Assembly (NCBI GenBank): GCA_037178675.1
Contig: JAYMGJ010000291.1
Span: 1-43,620, forward strand
Reading direction: 5' to 3'
Origin: Scleroderma bovista
Taxonomy: Eukaryota > Basidiomycota > Agaricomycetes > Boletales > Sclerodermataceae
DNA: 43,620 nucleotides
Notes under the pieces: model-generated
Databases searched by the model: none
Told to the model about the DNA's origin: nothing
Seen by the model: only the letters and a program-made list of their open reading frames with translations
Made by a program: the position numbers and the translations under genes
In this document: positions 9,173-20,886 of the stretch, one piece after another
How the letters are laid out: every line of letters begins with the position of its first letter
Position numbering within the stretch: position 1 is the stretch's first letter

Positions 9173-12100
9173 TCACGATGGCAGAGATGACGGAGGTCTA
9201 CTACTCCCCCGCCCTGATAATATATTCAGAGACGAAAATGCCAGCTCACTGCTAAGTGGTGCAAGCCCCAGTTTGGGGTTGGGCAGTGGCTCAGACGGTC
9301 CGCTAGTCCCCGCTATAGACATGGGAGACGGCAACGCAGTCGCCTGGAAAGTCGTCAGATCGGGCTTGTTGTCGAATGCACCTAGAATTTCAAAGAACCT
9401 CAACTAAGTAACAGATCCCAGGTCTCCCAAGGGACAGCGAACAAGACGTACCGAGTTTGCGTAGCCACCGTTGACGGACTTGGTGATACCCCCTTGACGG
9501 TAAAGCTTTTTGCACCTGGTCCCACTTCTGGCCATACTTTGCAACAGCCTACGTACATCTCAGAACGCTGTACGGAAACTACCGACGAGAAGGGTATTTT
9601 ACCTGCGCAAGAAGTTCATCTTCCTCTTTGCTCCATTTCACATATGGACTGCGCTGTCTCCTGGGGGTGGGTAAATCCTGTTCGGCTATTCTTGCAACGT
9701 TCTTATTCCGCAACGTTGGGCCAGATGGACCTGAGCTTGGTCCTGGGGGTGGGTCGGACGTATTGGAGTCGGTACCAGCCACTGGGGCAGCCATGGGTGT
9801 AGTTTCAGATCGTTGATGCACTTGCGCGTCGAGTGGGGAGGTCGCGCGATTCGATGTCATTGCGGGAGAAGCTTCTCTTTGCTCAGAAGAAGTCATGGCA
9901 GGCTGGGGTTCAGGAAGTGGTGGGGTCGGTGTTATGGATTTGCTCTGCGACCGGGAATGGTCAGTGGACTTGTATGCCGCGGAGCGAGTCTGCGTGGGTG
10001 TCTTGTCCGCATCTTGCTCGGGGTGCGCGGTGGACGACTCCGGTGAAGGTGCTGCGTTTCCACCCGTCATCGATGCTAATGATGCCCCAACATCATCACC
10101 CCGCGACGAGGACGAGGTGTCCTCGTTTCTGCCCCCTGGATCTCCAGGCACTTCGGACGTCAACTTATCTTTCGGAGAGGGAAGGGAACTGTCGCCAGAT
10201 TTGGAACAGGTACTCTTGACTTCGATGGGCATTCGAAGAAAGGCGATGCGTCTGCATCGATATCTCGCCGTTGGATGCTCCGCCTTTGAGGCTTAGGTAC
10301 AGCCTTTGACATTGGTTCGGGCGCATCAGCCCTCTCCTTTCCTTTACCTTTTTTGGGCACGGACGCCGGCCGAGCAGATATCTCCTGGGAACTGAACACC
10401 GCTGCCTGATCAGCAAGCACGTCCAGCGCAGACCGCACCCTGCCCACAGCAGCGTTACTGCCGACACCACGCGTGTCCTTCACAGTGGGCGTACTTGGAC
10501 CGGCGGGTTCTTGCGCTCCCATTTCATTATCCCGGGGCGCTAGTTTCCGGCGCTTAGGAAGAGGACTGTCAGGAACATCATCCTCTACCGATCGGCGGGA
10601 TCCCGCAGCCCCACCGGACTCCTCGTCGTTCGTGCCTTCACTTCCAACCCTCATCATCGATCGAGCGGCGCTCAAAAGAGAGTCCAGGGGTGTGTGTGGG
10701 TTCTGGCTCTTTGCATCCGTCTTTGCTGGCTGTTGTGACGACGATGACGCAGATGCAACCGTCGCCGATGAACTGGGCGTCTGGAAAATCGGAGGTGGAA
10801 ATGCCGGGATGAAGACAGGAATAGGCTGCATCCCGGACCCCGGGTTCATCGGGCTGGTGAGGTAGACGTAGCCAGTCTCCGGATGCATCGTGTATCCCGG
10901 GTACGCAGCCACACGTTTGGGTGTCTTGGGCGTCGCCGCTACGGCTGTTGACGCTGTATCTTCACGTCGTCGTTCGTGCTCACGCTCCTCTATTTGCTGC
11001 AGCATCCCGGACATGAGGGAGGCGCGCTCCTTACCAACCTTGCGCGCTGCGAGAAGGAGATGCTCCACCTTGGCATCTGCGCTTAGACCGCGAGTACTAC
11101 TCTTCAGAGAGGACCGCCGTTTGTGCTGGATAGTCGAGGGCTGGAAGTGGGCACTATTACGTGACTTGGACTTGGGAGTGGACTGAGAAGGTAGAGAACG
11201 TGTTGGTGTATCAAGGACTTCCGAAGAGCCACGAACACCAGCATCGTCCTCACTAGCACCCACCGCCTCATCGTCAGTGCCAGCATGCTGTTGGCTAATG
11301 TCCTTCTTTCGTCTCCGATGCTTTGACCGAGGCGTGGTAATGGGGGTACTTGAACTCAGGGGCTGCATCAGCAGCAATGGTCGTAAGCGAGTTAGTTCAG
11401 CTTCTAAGATCTGCATGCGGATCTGGGTTTCATTTAGCTAGCATCGCTCATGTCAGTCGGGAAGAATATGCTGACGGGCCAAAGTAAATCCTACCCGTTG
11501 TCGAAGGCCCTTGTTCTCCGTTTCAAGCGTGCCGTTGAGTCGTTCGGTTTCCTGTACCTGATGCAAGGACACAGTTCGAAACATCAGTTGAACGGTACAT
11601 AAGAGTCCATGATTTGTTTATTCCCAAGCAAGCCAGAAAATTCACGAAAGCTGGATATGATCACTCACGTCATCTCTGTCCGAGGCGGTACGATTCTTCG
11701 TTTGTTGTGAAATCAGTGCCTCTACCATCCTTTCCCAACCGTATTTCTCAGAGGCCCACTTCAGGCGCTGCTCCTCTGCTTGATGCATCAACAGGTCCCG
11801 CTGCAGTGTCAAGGCTGATATCATGTCTGCCTGCCTTACAATCTGTTCTGCATCCGGAATCGGCAAGCGTGTCAATTGTAGAATCTGCATGTAAATATGG
11901 GGTATACACACGTCACAGCACAGGAGCATAGGATATGCGCACCATATCTGCCAGTTCCTTCTCCCGAGCGTTAGCGTGCGGATCCTCCTTGTGTGATGTG
12001 TGCATATCCAAGACTCGTTTGCGCATCTGTACGATATCAGTCTCCTGAACGGGTTCTGGTGACAAGGTCTTGTCTCGAAGTGTCATCTCGGGGTCATCTG

Positions 12101-12182
12101 TCTCGGGCTGTTGTGGCGTCGGAGACGGAGACAAGATGTGGACGACGTCATCCAGAACGAGCGGTGCGCATTCCTGGCTCAT
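9173..12182 (-). CDS. Coiled-coil protein with C-terminal Myb/SANT domain
   Basis: Seven-exon model read on the minus strand: 12182-11943, 11884-11669, 11557-11495, 11437-10214, 10163-9603, 9548-9452, 9381-9173, about 869 residues. Every junction has GT/AG ends and keeps frame. The 50 bp intron at 10164-10213 is the least certain, and the 111 bp intron at 11558-11668 is long for this locus. The N-terminal ~200 residues form heptad-rich coiled coil (exon 3 reads ETERLNGTLETENKGLRQR). A long Ser/Pro/Lys-rich disordered middle follows with basic KRRK-type patches (possible nuclear signals) and a Gly/Pro/Tyr-rich stretch. Near residues 755-803 a single Myb repeat has W residues in VKWSKEEDELLAQ, YGQKWDQV and QVRQRWLRKLG. 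A nuclear DNA-binding or chromatin role is inferred from that repeat; the target is unknown. It is divergent from the hydrolase gene at 12442. Confidence 0.85.
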
Positions 12183-12441
12183 TTCCTGTCGTTTCGGGGT
12201 CGTCGCTGTCGTCGTCGTGAGCGACGATGAGCTCCTCGCAGGGGGGGCGGGAAATCAAAAAGTGTCCACGGCCAAACAACGCCAACGCAACGCGCGGGTC
12301 TGATCACGTGCGATAGAGTTTTTCCAAATCGGGTCACGTGATTTCCGACTCCGAATCCCGACTCCGAGTGCGTTGCGGCTGAATCGTGTCGTCCGCTGGT
12401 TTGCGTATTTCACTTGTACATTTCTTGTAGATAATCGACTT
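12183..12441. promoter_or_regulatory. Divergent promoter with two TCACGTG boxes
   Basis: This 259 bp gap separates the start codons of two divergently transcribed genes. CACGTG occurs at 12305-12310 and 12335-12340, each preceded by TC, 30 bp apart. CCGACTCCGA is repeated directly at about 12345 and 12358. TCACGTG is the classical core bound by fungal bHLH factors of the Cbf1 type; binding here is inferred. Confidence 0.6.
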
Positions 12442-13948
12442 ATGCTTGCCTCGACGAGCGCCGCAGTGAACACACTGGTCCTGCCTCTGTTGGTCCCACT
12501 CCTGTTCATGGGCTACTTCATGACCAGCTTTCCCAATCCGCCATCGCCGCCTATCATCCACAGCTCACTTTCCAGCCTGCCACACTCCTGCTCATCGTGG
12601 TCCGTTTATCCTGACGATTTCTATCCAGGCGGGGCATACGCCACCCTCCCATATGGCCGAGTATGTCGACGGTGACCCTCGATTGGCCCGTGCAACGCTG
12701 ACTTCATATGCTCTGCGCGGCGCAGGTTCGATACTGGATGATAGGGCCAGAGGATGGCGAAAAGGTGTGTTCTCTTGCGCATTATGCGGGTGACGCAATG
12801 ATGCGATGACACCACTGCTCTGCAGGTCGTGTTCATACATGGACTCTCCATCCCAGCTATCATATGGAAAGACGTCGCGCCGGTCCTTGCCTCCCGCGGC
12901 TATCGTGTTCTTCTCTATGGTTCGTTTTGCACCACCATCATTGGGTCTCCGCTCTCATATCCTTCTAGACCTCTATGGACGCGGGTACTCCGATGCCCCG
13001 AAAGTGACATATGACGTATCCTTGTACACATCACAGCTCGCCCTTTTAATGCAACACATCAACTGGGGTTCCGCGCATATTGTTGGCCTCTCGATGGTAG
13101 GAATGTGATATGGCTCGACTGACACTAGCTCATTCAAATCTTTCATGTGGATGTAGGGAGGCGGTATCGGCGCAACCTTTGCGCTCCATTTCCCTCAACT
13201 AGTAAATGACAAAATTGCGCTCATAGCATCAGCTGGCATTATGGAGGTCCGCAAAGTTCCAATTTATATTATCCCCTGACTGCTGATTCGACCGATAACA
13301 GTCGGCTGATATATCCCAAACCGCAAAAATTATGTCATCACCACTCGTGCAAACCATCACCTCTCTTCCACCGTTTCGGGTAAGACCGGTGCTCGTCTTT
13401 CTTCTTTCGGTGTTCACTGATGTGGCTTAATTGTGTAGTATTACATGCTCCGCCTCGCAAACGCTTCGAATGCTTCGGAGCGGGGGCCCATTGACCCCAT
13501 TCAACAGGTGTGCTCTCTTCTGCACAGCCCGTCAGTTAACTCACGCTATTTCAGATTGTCCGATTACAATCTGCGCACCTCCCCTATTTCAACGCTGCCG
13601 TTGCATCCAGCCTCCGTGACGGTCCCGTCCGCGGCCAAGAATACGCATTTAAGGCTCTCGGAAACTCCACACGGCAAGTATTACTTATCCACGTATGTGA
13701 TTTCGTTTCTTCGTTCTTTTGAACTATAATGACACGTGCCCGTTCATTAGGGAACAGCAGATCAGACTGTGCCGTACAATTATGCATCGAAGATACAGGG
13801 ACTGGTGCCTCACTTGAAACTCGAAACCATCAAGGATGGGGGTCACGATCTTACGATCACTCACGCGAGGGAAGTAAGCGATTTGCTCTTACGCTTCCTG
13901 TCTTTGCAAAGGAAATCAATTGCGGATGCCCAAGTCGTCCTCACCTGA
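12442..13948 (+). CDS. Alpha/beta hydrolase, N-terminally membrane-anchored
   Basis: Nine-exon model: 12442-12660, 12726-12764, 12826-12919, 12969-13096, 13157-13246, 13302-13379, 13439-13507, 13555-13692, 13751-13948; 350 residues. All eight introns (47-65 bp) have GT/AG ends and keep frame. A hydrophobic segment (residues about 9-28, rich in LVLPLL and FMGYFM) suggests a signal anchor. The fold is shown by VFIHGL (oxyanion strand, about 88-93), DLYGRGYSD, the nucleophile elbow GLSMGG with Ser159, the acid Asp289 in HGTADQTVP, and His317 in GGHD, a complete Ser-Asp-His triad in the usual order. It should hydrolyse an ester, lipid or epoxide-like substrate; ABHD6-type lipases are comparable in size and topology, but the substrate cannot be named. 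It is divergent from the Myb gene and convergent with SKI8, whose stop lies about 356 bp away. The ATG at 12442 is chosen because the frame upstream has only a TTG. Confidence 0.9.
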
Positions 13949-14304
13949 ACGTCATCAAGCATACCCAGTATACCTTGTTGTCAATAAGTCCTCCAAGCAT
14001 TCTGTCTTATCCATTAATGACTCTATTACGGCTACATCCTTTGCTATCTCATATGTACACCGGCATCTTGATTACCAGATAATGATCATTTGGCATTCCA
14101 ATAGTTTATTCCACATGCAATCCATTTTTTCATTACTTACCATCTCTTTCGCTATCGAATGTTATGTCATAGATGTCAGCCTCTACATAATAAATTCTAG
14201 TATTGATTCGTTACCGCAGTGCTGGAAACCACCCGCAGATTGACCTATCCCCTCGACATTTTACACTGATTTTGAGGGCGTACAAAGCAGAAAGATCTGT
14301 AACC
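13949..14304. other. Convergent intergenic region, hydrolase/SKI8
   Basis: AT-rich 356 bp between two stop codons facing each other. It should hold both 3' untranslated regions and polyadenylation sites; AATAATGATCA-like and ATAATAAATT-like words are present, but no single signal is decisive. Confidence 0.5.
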
Positions 14305-15498
14305 TCACGCCCCAGTACCCGCTGATCTCCACCATCTGACACACCCATCCTGCCCGCCGCTGATAAATGCACCAGCTGACCCAGGGGGTGCAGGTTTAGG
14401 GCGCCATGAAACAGCCCAAACCTCACCTGATTCCTGGACCGTCGACACCGCCGCTCGTGCAGCGAGGTCCCACACTTTAATTGTCTTGTCAGCAGACCTA
14501 TGGGAGTACAGCATAAGGTCACCGGGTTCAAGTCTGCAAATAGACCCGTAACATACCCGGACACAGCAAGGCGGCTGTCAGGGGAAATGTCGGTGCTAAG
14601 GACCCATGAGGAATGTCCGATTAGGGTGGCCACTGCGCCGGACCCCGGCTTGCCTGAGGGTGTGGAGCGTACATCGTGGAGGATGAGCCGCTTATCGTCA
14701 GAGGCAGTCAGCAGCAGCTAGATCGCAAGGTCAGAGAATGCATGGATCAAGGCTGTGGCTGCTACAGACATTTCCGTCGTATGACCATGCAAAGGAGCGC
14801 ACCGACATTGCGTGCGATGAATATGTGGTAGTCAAGGACATCGATTCCACATCGAAGATGAATATTTGTCCGCTCTCGACCGAAAGCGCCACGCGGCGAC
14901 CATCTGGACTCTGCCGCATTGATCAGCACGAAAGCGACACAAATATTCGACGACCTCTTATCTACACAAATTCAACGCGACAAAAGACGTACATATTTAC
15001 AAAGCATGCCGTGCTTGCTTTTACCGCTGGAAAGGATACCCCGCCGCGTACCAAATGAGTCGGGGTTGGCGGAATATAAGGTCACATTGCCAGATCCGCT
15101 GCTCGCGGCGTACGTTTCACCCTTGGGATGGAGAGACACTGACCATGCTGATCCGAGAGACCGGCTCAATACGGGTGGAACGTGCATTCATGTCTTCATC
15201 AGCGATGACTTACAAGGTTCTGCTCCCTCGACGGCGGAGCGATCGTAGCTCTCATGGCGGCCGATGATGGAATCGGTGCTGAGGTCCCATAGAAAGGTAG
15301 TTCCCTCAAGACTGTTGAATAGCACGAGCCGGCCATCAGGGGACACGGAGAGCGACACGATGGCAAGGTTATGTGGCGGTCGGGACGAAGAGACCTGCCC
15401 TGAGGTCGAGTCCCATTGCTTCACTGTTCCATCGGCAGATGCGGATATCACGGTGTCGTTGGTTGACCATGCCACGTCCCACACTTCGTCGCTGTGTG
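14305..15498 (-). CDS. SKI8-type WD40 protein (Ski complex), first exon unresolved
   Basis: Five exons read on the minus strand: 15498-15214, 15147-14993, 14910-14770, 14717-14557, 14497-14305, encoding about 311 residues. Introns are 52-82 bp with GT/AG ends and all junctions keep frame. WD40 repeats are visible: AHSDEVWDVAWS with SADGTVKQWD, SPDGRRVALSVESGQI, SHAMSVRSFAW, GHSSWVLSTDISPD, SADKTIKVWDLAARAA, and a C-terminal SGGQDGCVRWWRSAG close to the fungal Ski8 ending. Ski8 is the beta-propeller scaffold of the Ski2-Ski3-Ski8 helicase complex that feeds cytoplasmic mRNA to the exosome; in some fungi it also aids meiotic recombination (Rec14). The first coding exon must lie upstream and end in phase 1. 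An ATG at 15656-15658 with a donor about 16 nt later is possible but unproven. Confidence 0.92.
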
Positions 15499-15901
15499 CT
15501 GGAAAAAGGACAAAGGCCAAGGAAGTGTTACTGCGACGCGTTGGAGAGCAAGCAGGTTAACGCATACGTTCTTTACACTCGAGAGCAGTTACGAATGCAA
15601 GACTCTGGTAAAACGTTCACAGTCTCGACGCAACGGTAGTACAAGACGAACGAACCATGCTTGATGTCGATTGAATGCGGCCCAACGAATTGAAAGGCAA
15701 CGGAATAGGACAACCCTCGGGAGATCCCGAGGCGGAGATTCAACGATGATAAACCTTGGCTATGTCTGAACTCTAATTTCCTCACCATCAACGAGAGCGG
15801 ACGACGACATCGCCGTACATACACTAATAAAATTAACACAAGTACGTGTCGGACATGCGAGAATTGGAAAGGAGGGGTACATTCTGATCCTATCACACAG
15901 G
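15499..15901. promoter_or_regulatory. Divergent SKI8/RPS12 promoter region
   Basis: About 400 bp between the first recognised SKI8 exon and the RPS12 start codon. It must contain the missing 5' exon and leader of SKI8 on the minus strand and the promoter and leader of RPS12 on the plus strand. There is a pyrimidine-rich stretch near 15770-15790 (CTCTAATTTCCTC) but no clear TATA box. Confidence 0.55.
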
Positions 15902-16394
15902 ATGTCTGACGCTGGAGATGAAATCCAAATTGATGCCCCGGCTGAGGTCGAGGTCACCACCGACGCTCCCAAGGGCAAAATGACGGTCGAAGATGCACTT
16001 CAGGTGTGTGTTAGGGAAATGGAGGACTTGGAATGCGTACTCATGTATTCTGCAGCAAGTCCTGAAGAACGCCCTCGTACATGACGGTCTTGCTCGCGGT
16101 CTCCGCGAGTGCGCCAAGGCCCTGGACAAGCGGCAGGCTCACCTTTGTGTGCTGGTGGAGACTTGCACCGAGGCCGAGTACATCAAGCTCATCGAGGCCC
16201 TGTGCGCCGAGCACAAAATCAACTTGATCAAGGTCGGAGACGCCAAGGTCCTCGGTACTTGGGCTGGTTTGTGCAAGATCGACAAGGAAGGTAACCCCCG
16301 CAAAATCGTCGGGTGCACTTGTGTTGTCGTGAAAGACTACGGGGTTGAGAGCGAGGGTCTGCATGTTCTTCTTGACTACTTCAAGAACCGTTGA
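15902..16394 (+). CDS. 40S ribosomal protein S12 (eS12)
   Basis: Two exons, 15902-16003 and 16056-16394, around a 52 bp GT/AG phase-0 intron; 146 residues. The acidic N-terminus (MSDAGDEIQ) precedes the conserved eS12 core: [77 protein letters not shown]. It is a component of the beak of the small ribosomal subunit, in the L7Ae/L30e-like fold group. Length and conservation are typical and nothing looks damaged. Just after the stop (TGAG|GTGAGT, with a CAG near 16438) there is a possible 3' untranslated intron of about 43 bp, suggested only by splice-like ends. Confidence 0.97.
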
Positions 16395-18600
16395 GGTGAG
16401 TTGGTTGGCTGGGTATATCATGTGATGACAATACAGACTCCCTCGACGGAGAACCTGTTCTATGAGGATAACGGTCTATCCGGAATCATTTTTATCTTTT
16501 GTCTGAGATGCTGCGCTACAGTATTGGGAATCAGTATACTGACCTTTTTTTCGTTCAGATTTCCCTCGATATGCACGAGGAGCATGTGCCCATGTATTTC
16601 AATTACATACTGTACGCACGTTGACTGTCACGATTCGAGTCAAACCTTTTTGAGCCCTAGGTTTGTCGGTGTGAAGAGTGGCGCCGCCTTTGGAGGCTCA
16701 CGCGCACGGGGCGGAACACCCATGACCACATATGACATGACATCACTGAGTAACACAGGATAAGATCAGATTGCAAAACTTTTTTGGGCCAGTTTTGGTG
16801 CTTCGAGGCACGCACAATGATTCGACTCCATCTTTCAATAACTTACGGAAAGACAACCCTGCATTATATTAACACTGGCATCAACACTTGCATTGCTCTG
16901 ACTCTGAGGCCGAAGTTGCCAAGATGGCTCAAGCCACTGCGACCGCCGAGGCAATACCTGGAAACCAAAACTCTTCTTCGTGAGTACAGCACTGCGGCCA
17001 CGTGCACTCCCAGAGTCCCAGGTATGTGACATTTCGACAAGCCAAGGCCGAGCTTGCGGACGTCTGATGGATCCCAACGTGTTGATGTCGCCTGCCGTGA
17101 TCTGAGATGGGCAACTGTCACCGTTGGCAATAGATCGTCGATGTCATATAGCTGATTCAGGGAATATCGAGGAACCGGCGTTGATAGTATTGTCGGTTAG
17201 CCGAACAAGCAGGATCCGTGTTGGCCCCGCGGGGGACTTGGCTGACGTGCCCAGTGGGCGACAAGACCGAAGATAAAACCATTCCCACATACCCATCATG
17301 GGGGTGCAGTGTTACTAGTAGTGTCATATTGAAGGCGACCGAAACTGGGCAGGAGATGCGAATATCGAATCAGAGCGGTCTAGCCATGACCACGGGGTTC
17401 ACAAGGATGAATGCTATCCCAGAAGCGGCGGGTTGCATCAGTTCCTGTGGCGAATTAACATTCCATCAGAATATAATATTTTGGTGCACTACGTACAGCA
17501 CCGGGGATAACGTGCACCTTTGCTTACTAGTATCCAGGCCTTCGTCCACGGGAACGGCCCTAACCAACGGAAAATCCCCGCTGAGTTGAAAATGTACCAA
17601 TAAGACAACGTCATTGTGGGGGTGCAGCATGTGAATCTAGCTTGAGAATATCAGGTTTAGTACCGCATCGTGTTATGATCCCTTGATACTAGGTGCTTAG
17701 CATGTCGCTTGACATTTGCCAGATATTAGGAAGGGAAGACCTCAATCACGCTGCGTGCGTGACATCATTATTTCAATGCTTAGAAGTTCCTGCAAAATCA
17801 CCTGCAGGTACTATGGGCATGGAGAGAAAGCGAATTCTATAGGTGCCAAAATAAATTGGCCGTGTACTCTGAAGTTTGAACAATTATGGTATTATACCGT
17901 CTATTTGCAGGTCAACGGTGTAAGGATTTTTGTTGGTAGTATCCGCGATGGGGTATCAGGGGTGACTCGATTGTGTGCTGACCTGGAAGGTGTGCGAGTC
18001 AGTATGGTGCGCATATTACGCTGGGTACTTGGGGTGTGGTAAGGGATTGTTGTTATTTGAACGCGTTGGTACTAGTGCGGAGGAATTCCACCAAAGCTTC
18101 GATGCCGTCTTTGTTGCTGAGTAGGTGGCACTGCGCCTCCGTTTGGAAGTGAAACTCGTTCAAACGCTCGTGCGTCAATCAGAGAGCTCCATTAAATGCA
18201 AGAAACTGTTCAACGGCCGTTCTCGCTTGTTGCTTGTGCAGATAATCTGGCAGTTCTAGTGATGCTGGCTGTTGATTCGGCGCCTCAATTCTTCCGTGGG
18301 CTCCAAGCTGCACCGATATCTAAATTAGCTGAAATGATTTCAATGGACTTGAAGTCAGTGCAGATGTGACAAAGTACAACGCCAAACGGAGCTTGATCAA
18401 GTGAAGTCAAATGACGCACCTGTGCAAAGTGAGCCCCCATCATGCTTTCGATGCGGTCTAACCAGTAGAAGTTTTACACTTACAACTCTCAGAGGGCTAG
18501 ATCAAACAACGGGCGTAAATGACCATGGCGGAACGCATTAAGACTAACTGGGTGCCAGGTTTTGCAGTTTCTCATCGTGTATCCTCACCACCGTGACATC
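16395..18600. other. Long stretch without a recognised gene
   Basis: The 3' flank of RPS12 followed by about 2 kb in which I recognise no protein family, RNA gene or transposon. Frames of 60-123 codons occur on both strands (for example 17218-17589 plus, which lacks an ATG at its start), but they have no domain signature and no splice continuation. Confidence 0.45.
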
Positions 18601-18960
18601 AAAAATAGATCCATTTACTATACGGACGGTGGAGGAGGGAATCCCGTCGGGCTCCTTTGGAGAGCCGGAAGGGCTCTTGCTTGTCCCTCGAACACCTAGA
18701 AAAATGGGATCGAGCATGTGGAAAACGGAAGGCGCAACTTTGACATTGAAGCTGAGTCACGTAAATCAGGCTTGAATCACTGATCTTGCTCAGCACAGAA
18801 GCAAAAATAATGCACCCTAGTATTCCACATTCCACATTCATCTCAGTCGCCGCTTTACTATGCGTGGAATCAGAATCTATACCATAATGAAACAAACAAG
18901 CGCACTCGCCTTCTTCGCTTTAAAAACCCCTGCTGGCAAGATGGATAGTCTCCAGCGAAG
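18300..18960 (+). repeat. Upstream block of hydrophobin copy 1, duplicated before copy 2
   Basis: Words in this stretch recur in the same order before copy 2 (about 20290-20850): TTAGCTGAAATGA, CGGAACGC, TTTGCAGTTTCTCA, GCATCAAAAATA or ACATCAAAAATA, CAGAATCTATACCATAAT, CCCTGCTGGC and CCAGCGAAG. The block around copies 1 and 2 therefore arose by duplication of gene plus about 600 bp of upstream DNA. Confidence 0.75.
18919..18926 (+). promoter_or_regulatory. TATA-like box of hydrophobin copy 1
   Basis: TTTAAAAA stands where the other copies have TATAAAA, 87 bp before the ATG at 19014. It is the only intact copy with a departure from the TATAAA core. Confidence 0.6.
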
Positions 18961-19013
18961 GGTCCCAACTTCAGTTTCATAGCCAAAGCCAATAGCAAAT
19001 CCACTCAGACAAA

Positions 19014-19502
19014 ATGTTCTTCCGCGCATCTACCCTCCTCTTGCCAGTTGTGGCCCTTTCTTCCCTCGCTGCAGCCGCCCCAAACGCCGTCGCACGCGGT
19101 AGTAGTGGTTCCAGCTGTGGCAATGGCAATACTATGCAATGCTGCAATCAGACCTACACGGTACGTGCTAGGGTTCTGCGTGTGATTGGTCTTTTCGCTG
19201 GCAATGGTCATTGATCAACGCACTGTACGTTCGCAGACCACTTCAACCAACATCAACTATCTCGAGGGCCTCCTCGGTATCGTACTTAGCGGCAACTTGG
19301 GTAGTCTTTTGGGTCTCAATTGCTCACCGATCACCGTCCTCGGTGTCGGCAGTGGCACTAGCTGCACCCAGCAAACCGTGTGCTGCGACAACGTCACATT
19401 CGTAAGTTGTTCACCTTAGAGAAAAGGGATAACTGAAAGCTGACCAAATGTGCTCCATAGAACGGCCTTATCAACATTGGTTGCATTAACATCAGCCTGT
19501 GA
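19014..19502 (+). CDS. Class I hydrophobin, copy 1
   Basis: Exons 19014-19160, 19237-19401, 19461-19502; phase-0 GT/AG introns of 76 and 59 bp; 117 residues. A signal peptide ([20 protein letters not shown]) ends near AAAAP. Eight cysteines follow the hydrophobin pattern: C35, C43-C44, C78, C92, C98-C99, C112, with class I spacing (33 residues between the first doublet and C78). N-glycosylation sequons NQT and NVT are present. Hydrophobins are secreted, assemble at air-water or host interfaces into amphipathic films, and make aerial hyphae water-repellent. Compared with its neighbours it has a longer N-terminal Ser/Gly stretch, an NGNTMQ loop before the first doublet, and ends in NISL. It is the first member of the array and pairs most closely with copy 2 in coding and upstream sequence. 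Confidence 0.97.
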
Positions 19503-20280
19503 AGGAGGCTGGATGACATTTTTTAAGCTTATCCTGTGATGCCTTGCGATGTCTTGTGATGCTCTTGTAACGATATGTCGATCTTTCTGTATTGAACTGG
19601 GCAAATTATTGTATGATTCGGAAAGACAATGTGAGGATGTGACATGAGATGCGCAACGTACCCACCATATTCTACATGGATTCCCCAGGCTACCCAGTCC
19701 TGTCGTTCGGAAAATCCAAAATGCGGTGGGGTGTGAGTCGGTATTGGCACCACTGAAATAATAGTGCCAGCCATGAAGGTTAGAGAATGGTACATACCCA
19801 ATTCTGCCAAATTGGGGTACTAATCACGGCATCATGTGAAAGGTGGAGTGCATCACAAATGATACTTCTGCGCAGGACAGACAATCTTAGAGAGTTCACA
19901 GCACCCTCCTAGATCAATCGCTCGTCAGAGCAGTATATCCTTCCATTCATGGGAGCAGCCTGGCTGCCCTAATGGAGGCAGAAAGCCTGCTGAGTCGAAA
20001 GCATACAACGACTCGAGTGACTCCGACGTTCTGGAAGGTTTTTTTTTTTGGTCATTCCGTAAATAATCTCTCCCTTCCAACAGGGTTCATTGTTGACTTG
20101 AGAAGCCTATCAAGCTGATTCCTTACTAGTGTGGGACCACTTACTATAGCCTGTCCAAATTACAAAAGTACGTGGTAATATGCATGACATCAATCTGCGC
20201 CAAGGCTTTCAATACTTCTGCAGGGTACTAGTAGCAGGCTAGTATGTAGTAGTACTACTAAGTAAGGACTTAATAGCCGC
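19503..20280. other. Intergenic, copies 1-2; no gene
   Basis: Probable 3' untranslated DNA of copy 1 followed by unassigned sequence, with a T-rich run near 20038-20050. No mobile element ends are recognised. The duplicated upstream block of copy 2 begins near 20290. Confidence 0.45.
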
Positions 20281-20794
20281 TGTCGTTTCAGCGCCTTCAA
20301 ATCATTCGAAGCATCAATAATCTCTAAATTTAGCTGAAATGAAATTTTTTTCGCCTGGATCCCTCTCCATCATTTAGTCCCAGTGTGACGGGTTGCTAGC
20401 GAGCGAGATCGGTCGGACAATGATCGGCGCAAACGAGCATGCCGGAACGCGTTCTTCTGGGTTATGGGCTTTGCAGTTTCTCACCCATGGATTTGAACTC
20501 GGCAATTCTTTCTCCGTTGGCATCAAAAATATATTGACCATGCTAAGTTCGAGCCATGGAGAACGGATTTCCGCATCAGAGCGCTGCATTTGAGAGCTGA
20601 AAAGACTCCTTGTTTACCCTTCGAACTTCGAACAGCATGAGGATAAGGGGAGGAGCAAAGCAGCGGTCACGTAAACAATGTGGCTTCTTCCCGCTCGATT
20701 GTTCCACGTCCATTCCGGCATGTCGTTGCTTACGTGGAACCAGAATCTATACCATAATTGAACAAATAAACATTCTCGCTTACTTCCAGAGAGG

Positions 20795-20802
20795 TATAAA
20801 AA
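20795..20802 (+). promoter_or_regulatory. TATA box of hydrophobin copy 2
   Basis: TATAAAAA lies 84 bp before the start codon, followed by CCCTGCTGGCG and a leader containing CCAGCGAAGAG, as in the other copies. Confidence 0.75.
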
Positions 20803-20886
20803 CCCTGCTGGCGAGAGGAATATTCCCCCAGCGAAGAGTTCTCACCTCCAGCTAGTCTCACCTCTAGTTTCCTCAACTCAGGCAAA

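Noticed and set aside
10189..10213. Very short 25 bp intron (GTACCTG to GACAG) in the Myb gene
   Set aside because: Too short for a spliceosomal intron, and it does not restore the downstream frame; the 50 bp version ending GATAAG does.
14524..14534. GGTTCAAGTC, a tRNA B-box-like word
   Set aside because: It lies in a SKI8 intron, with no A box or cloverleaf around it.
17218..17589. 123-codon plus-strand frame
   Set aside because: The first codon is not ATG, and the translation has no recognisable domain.
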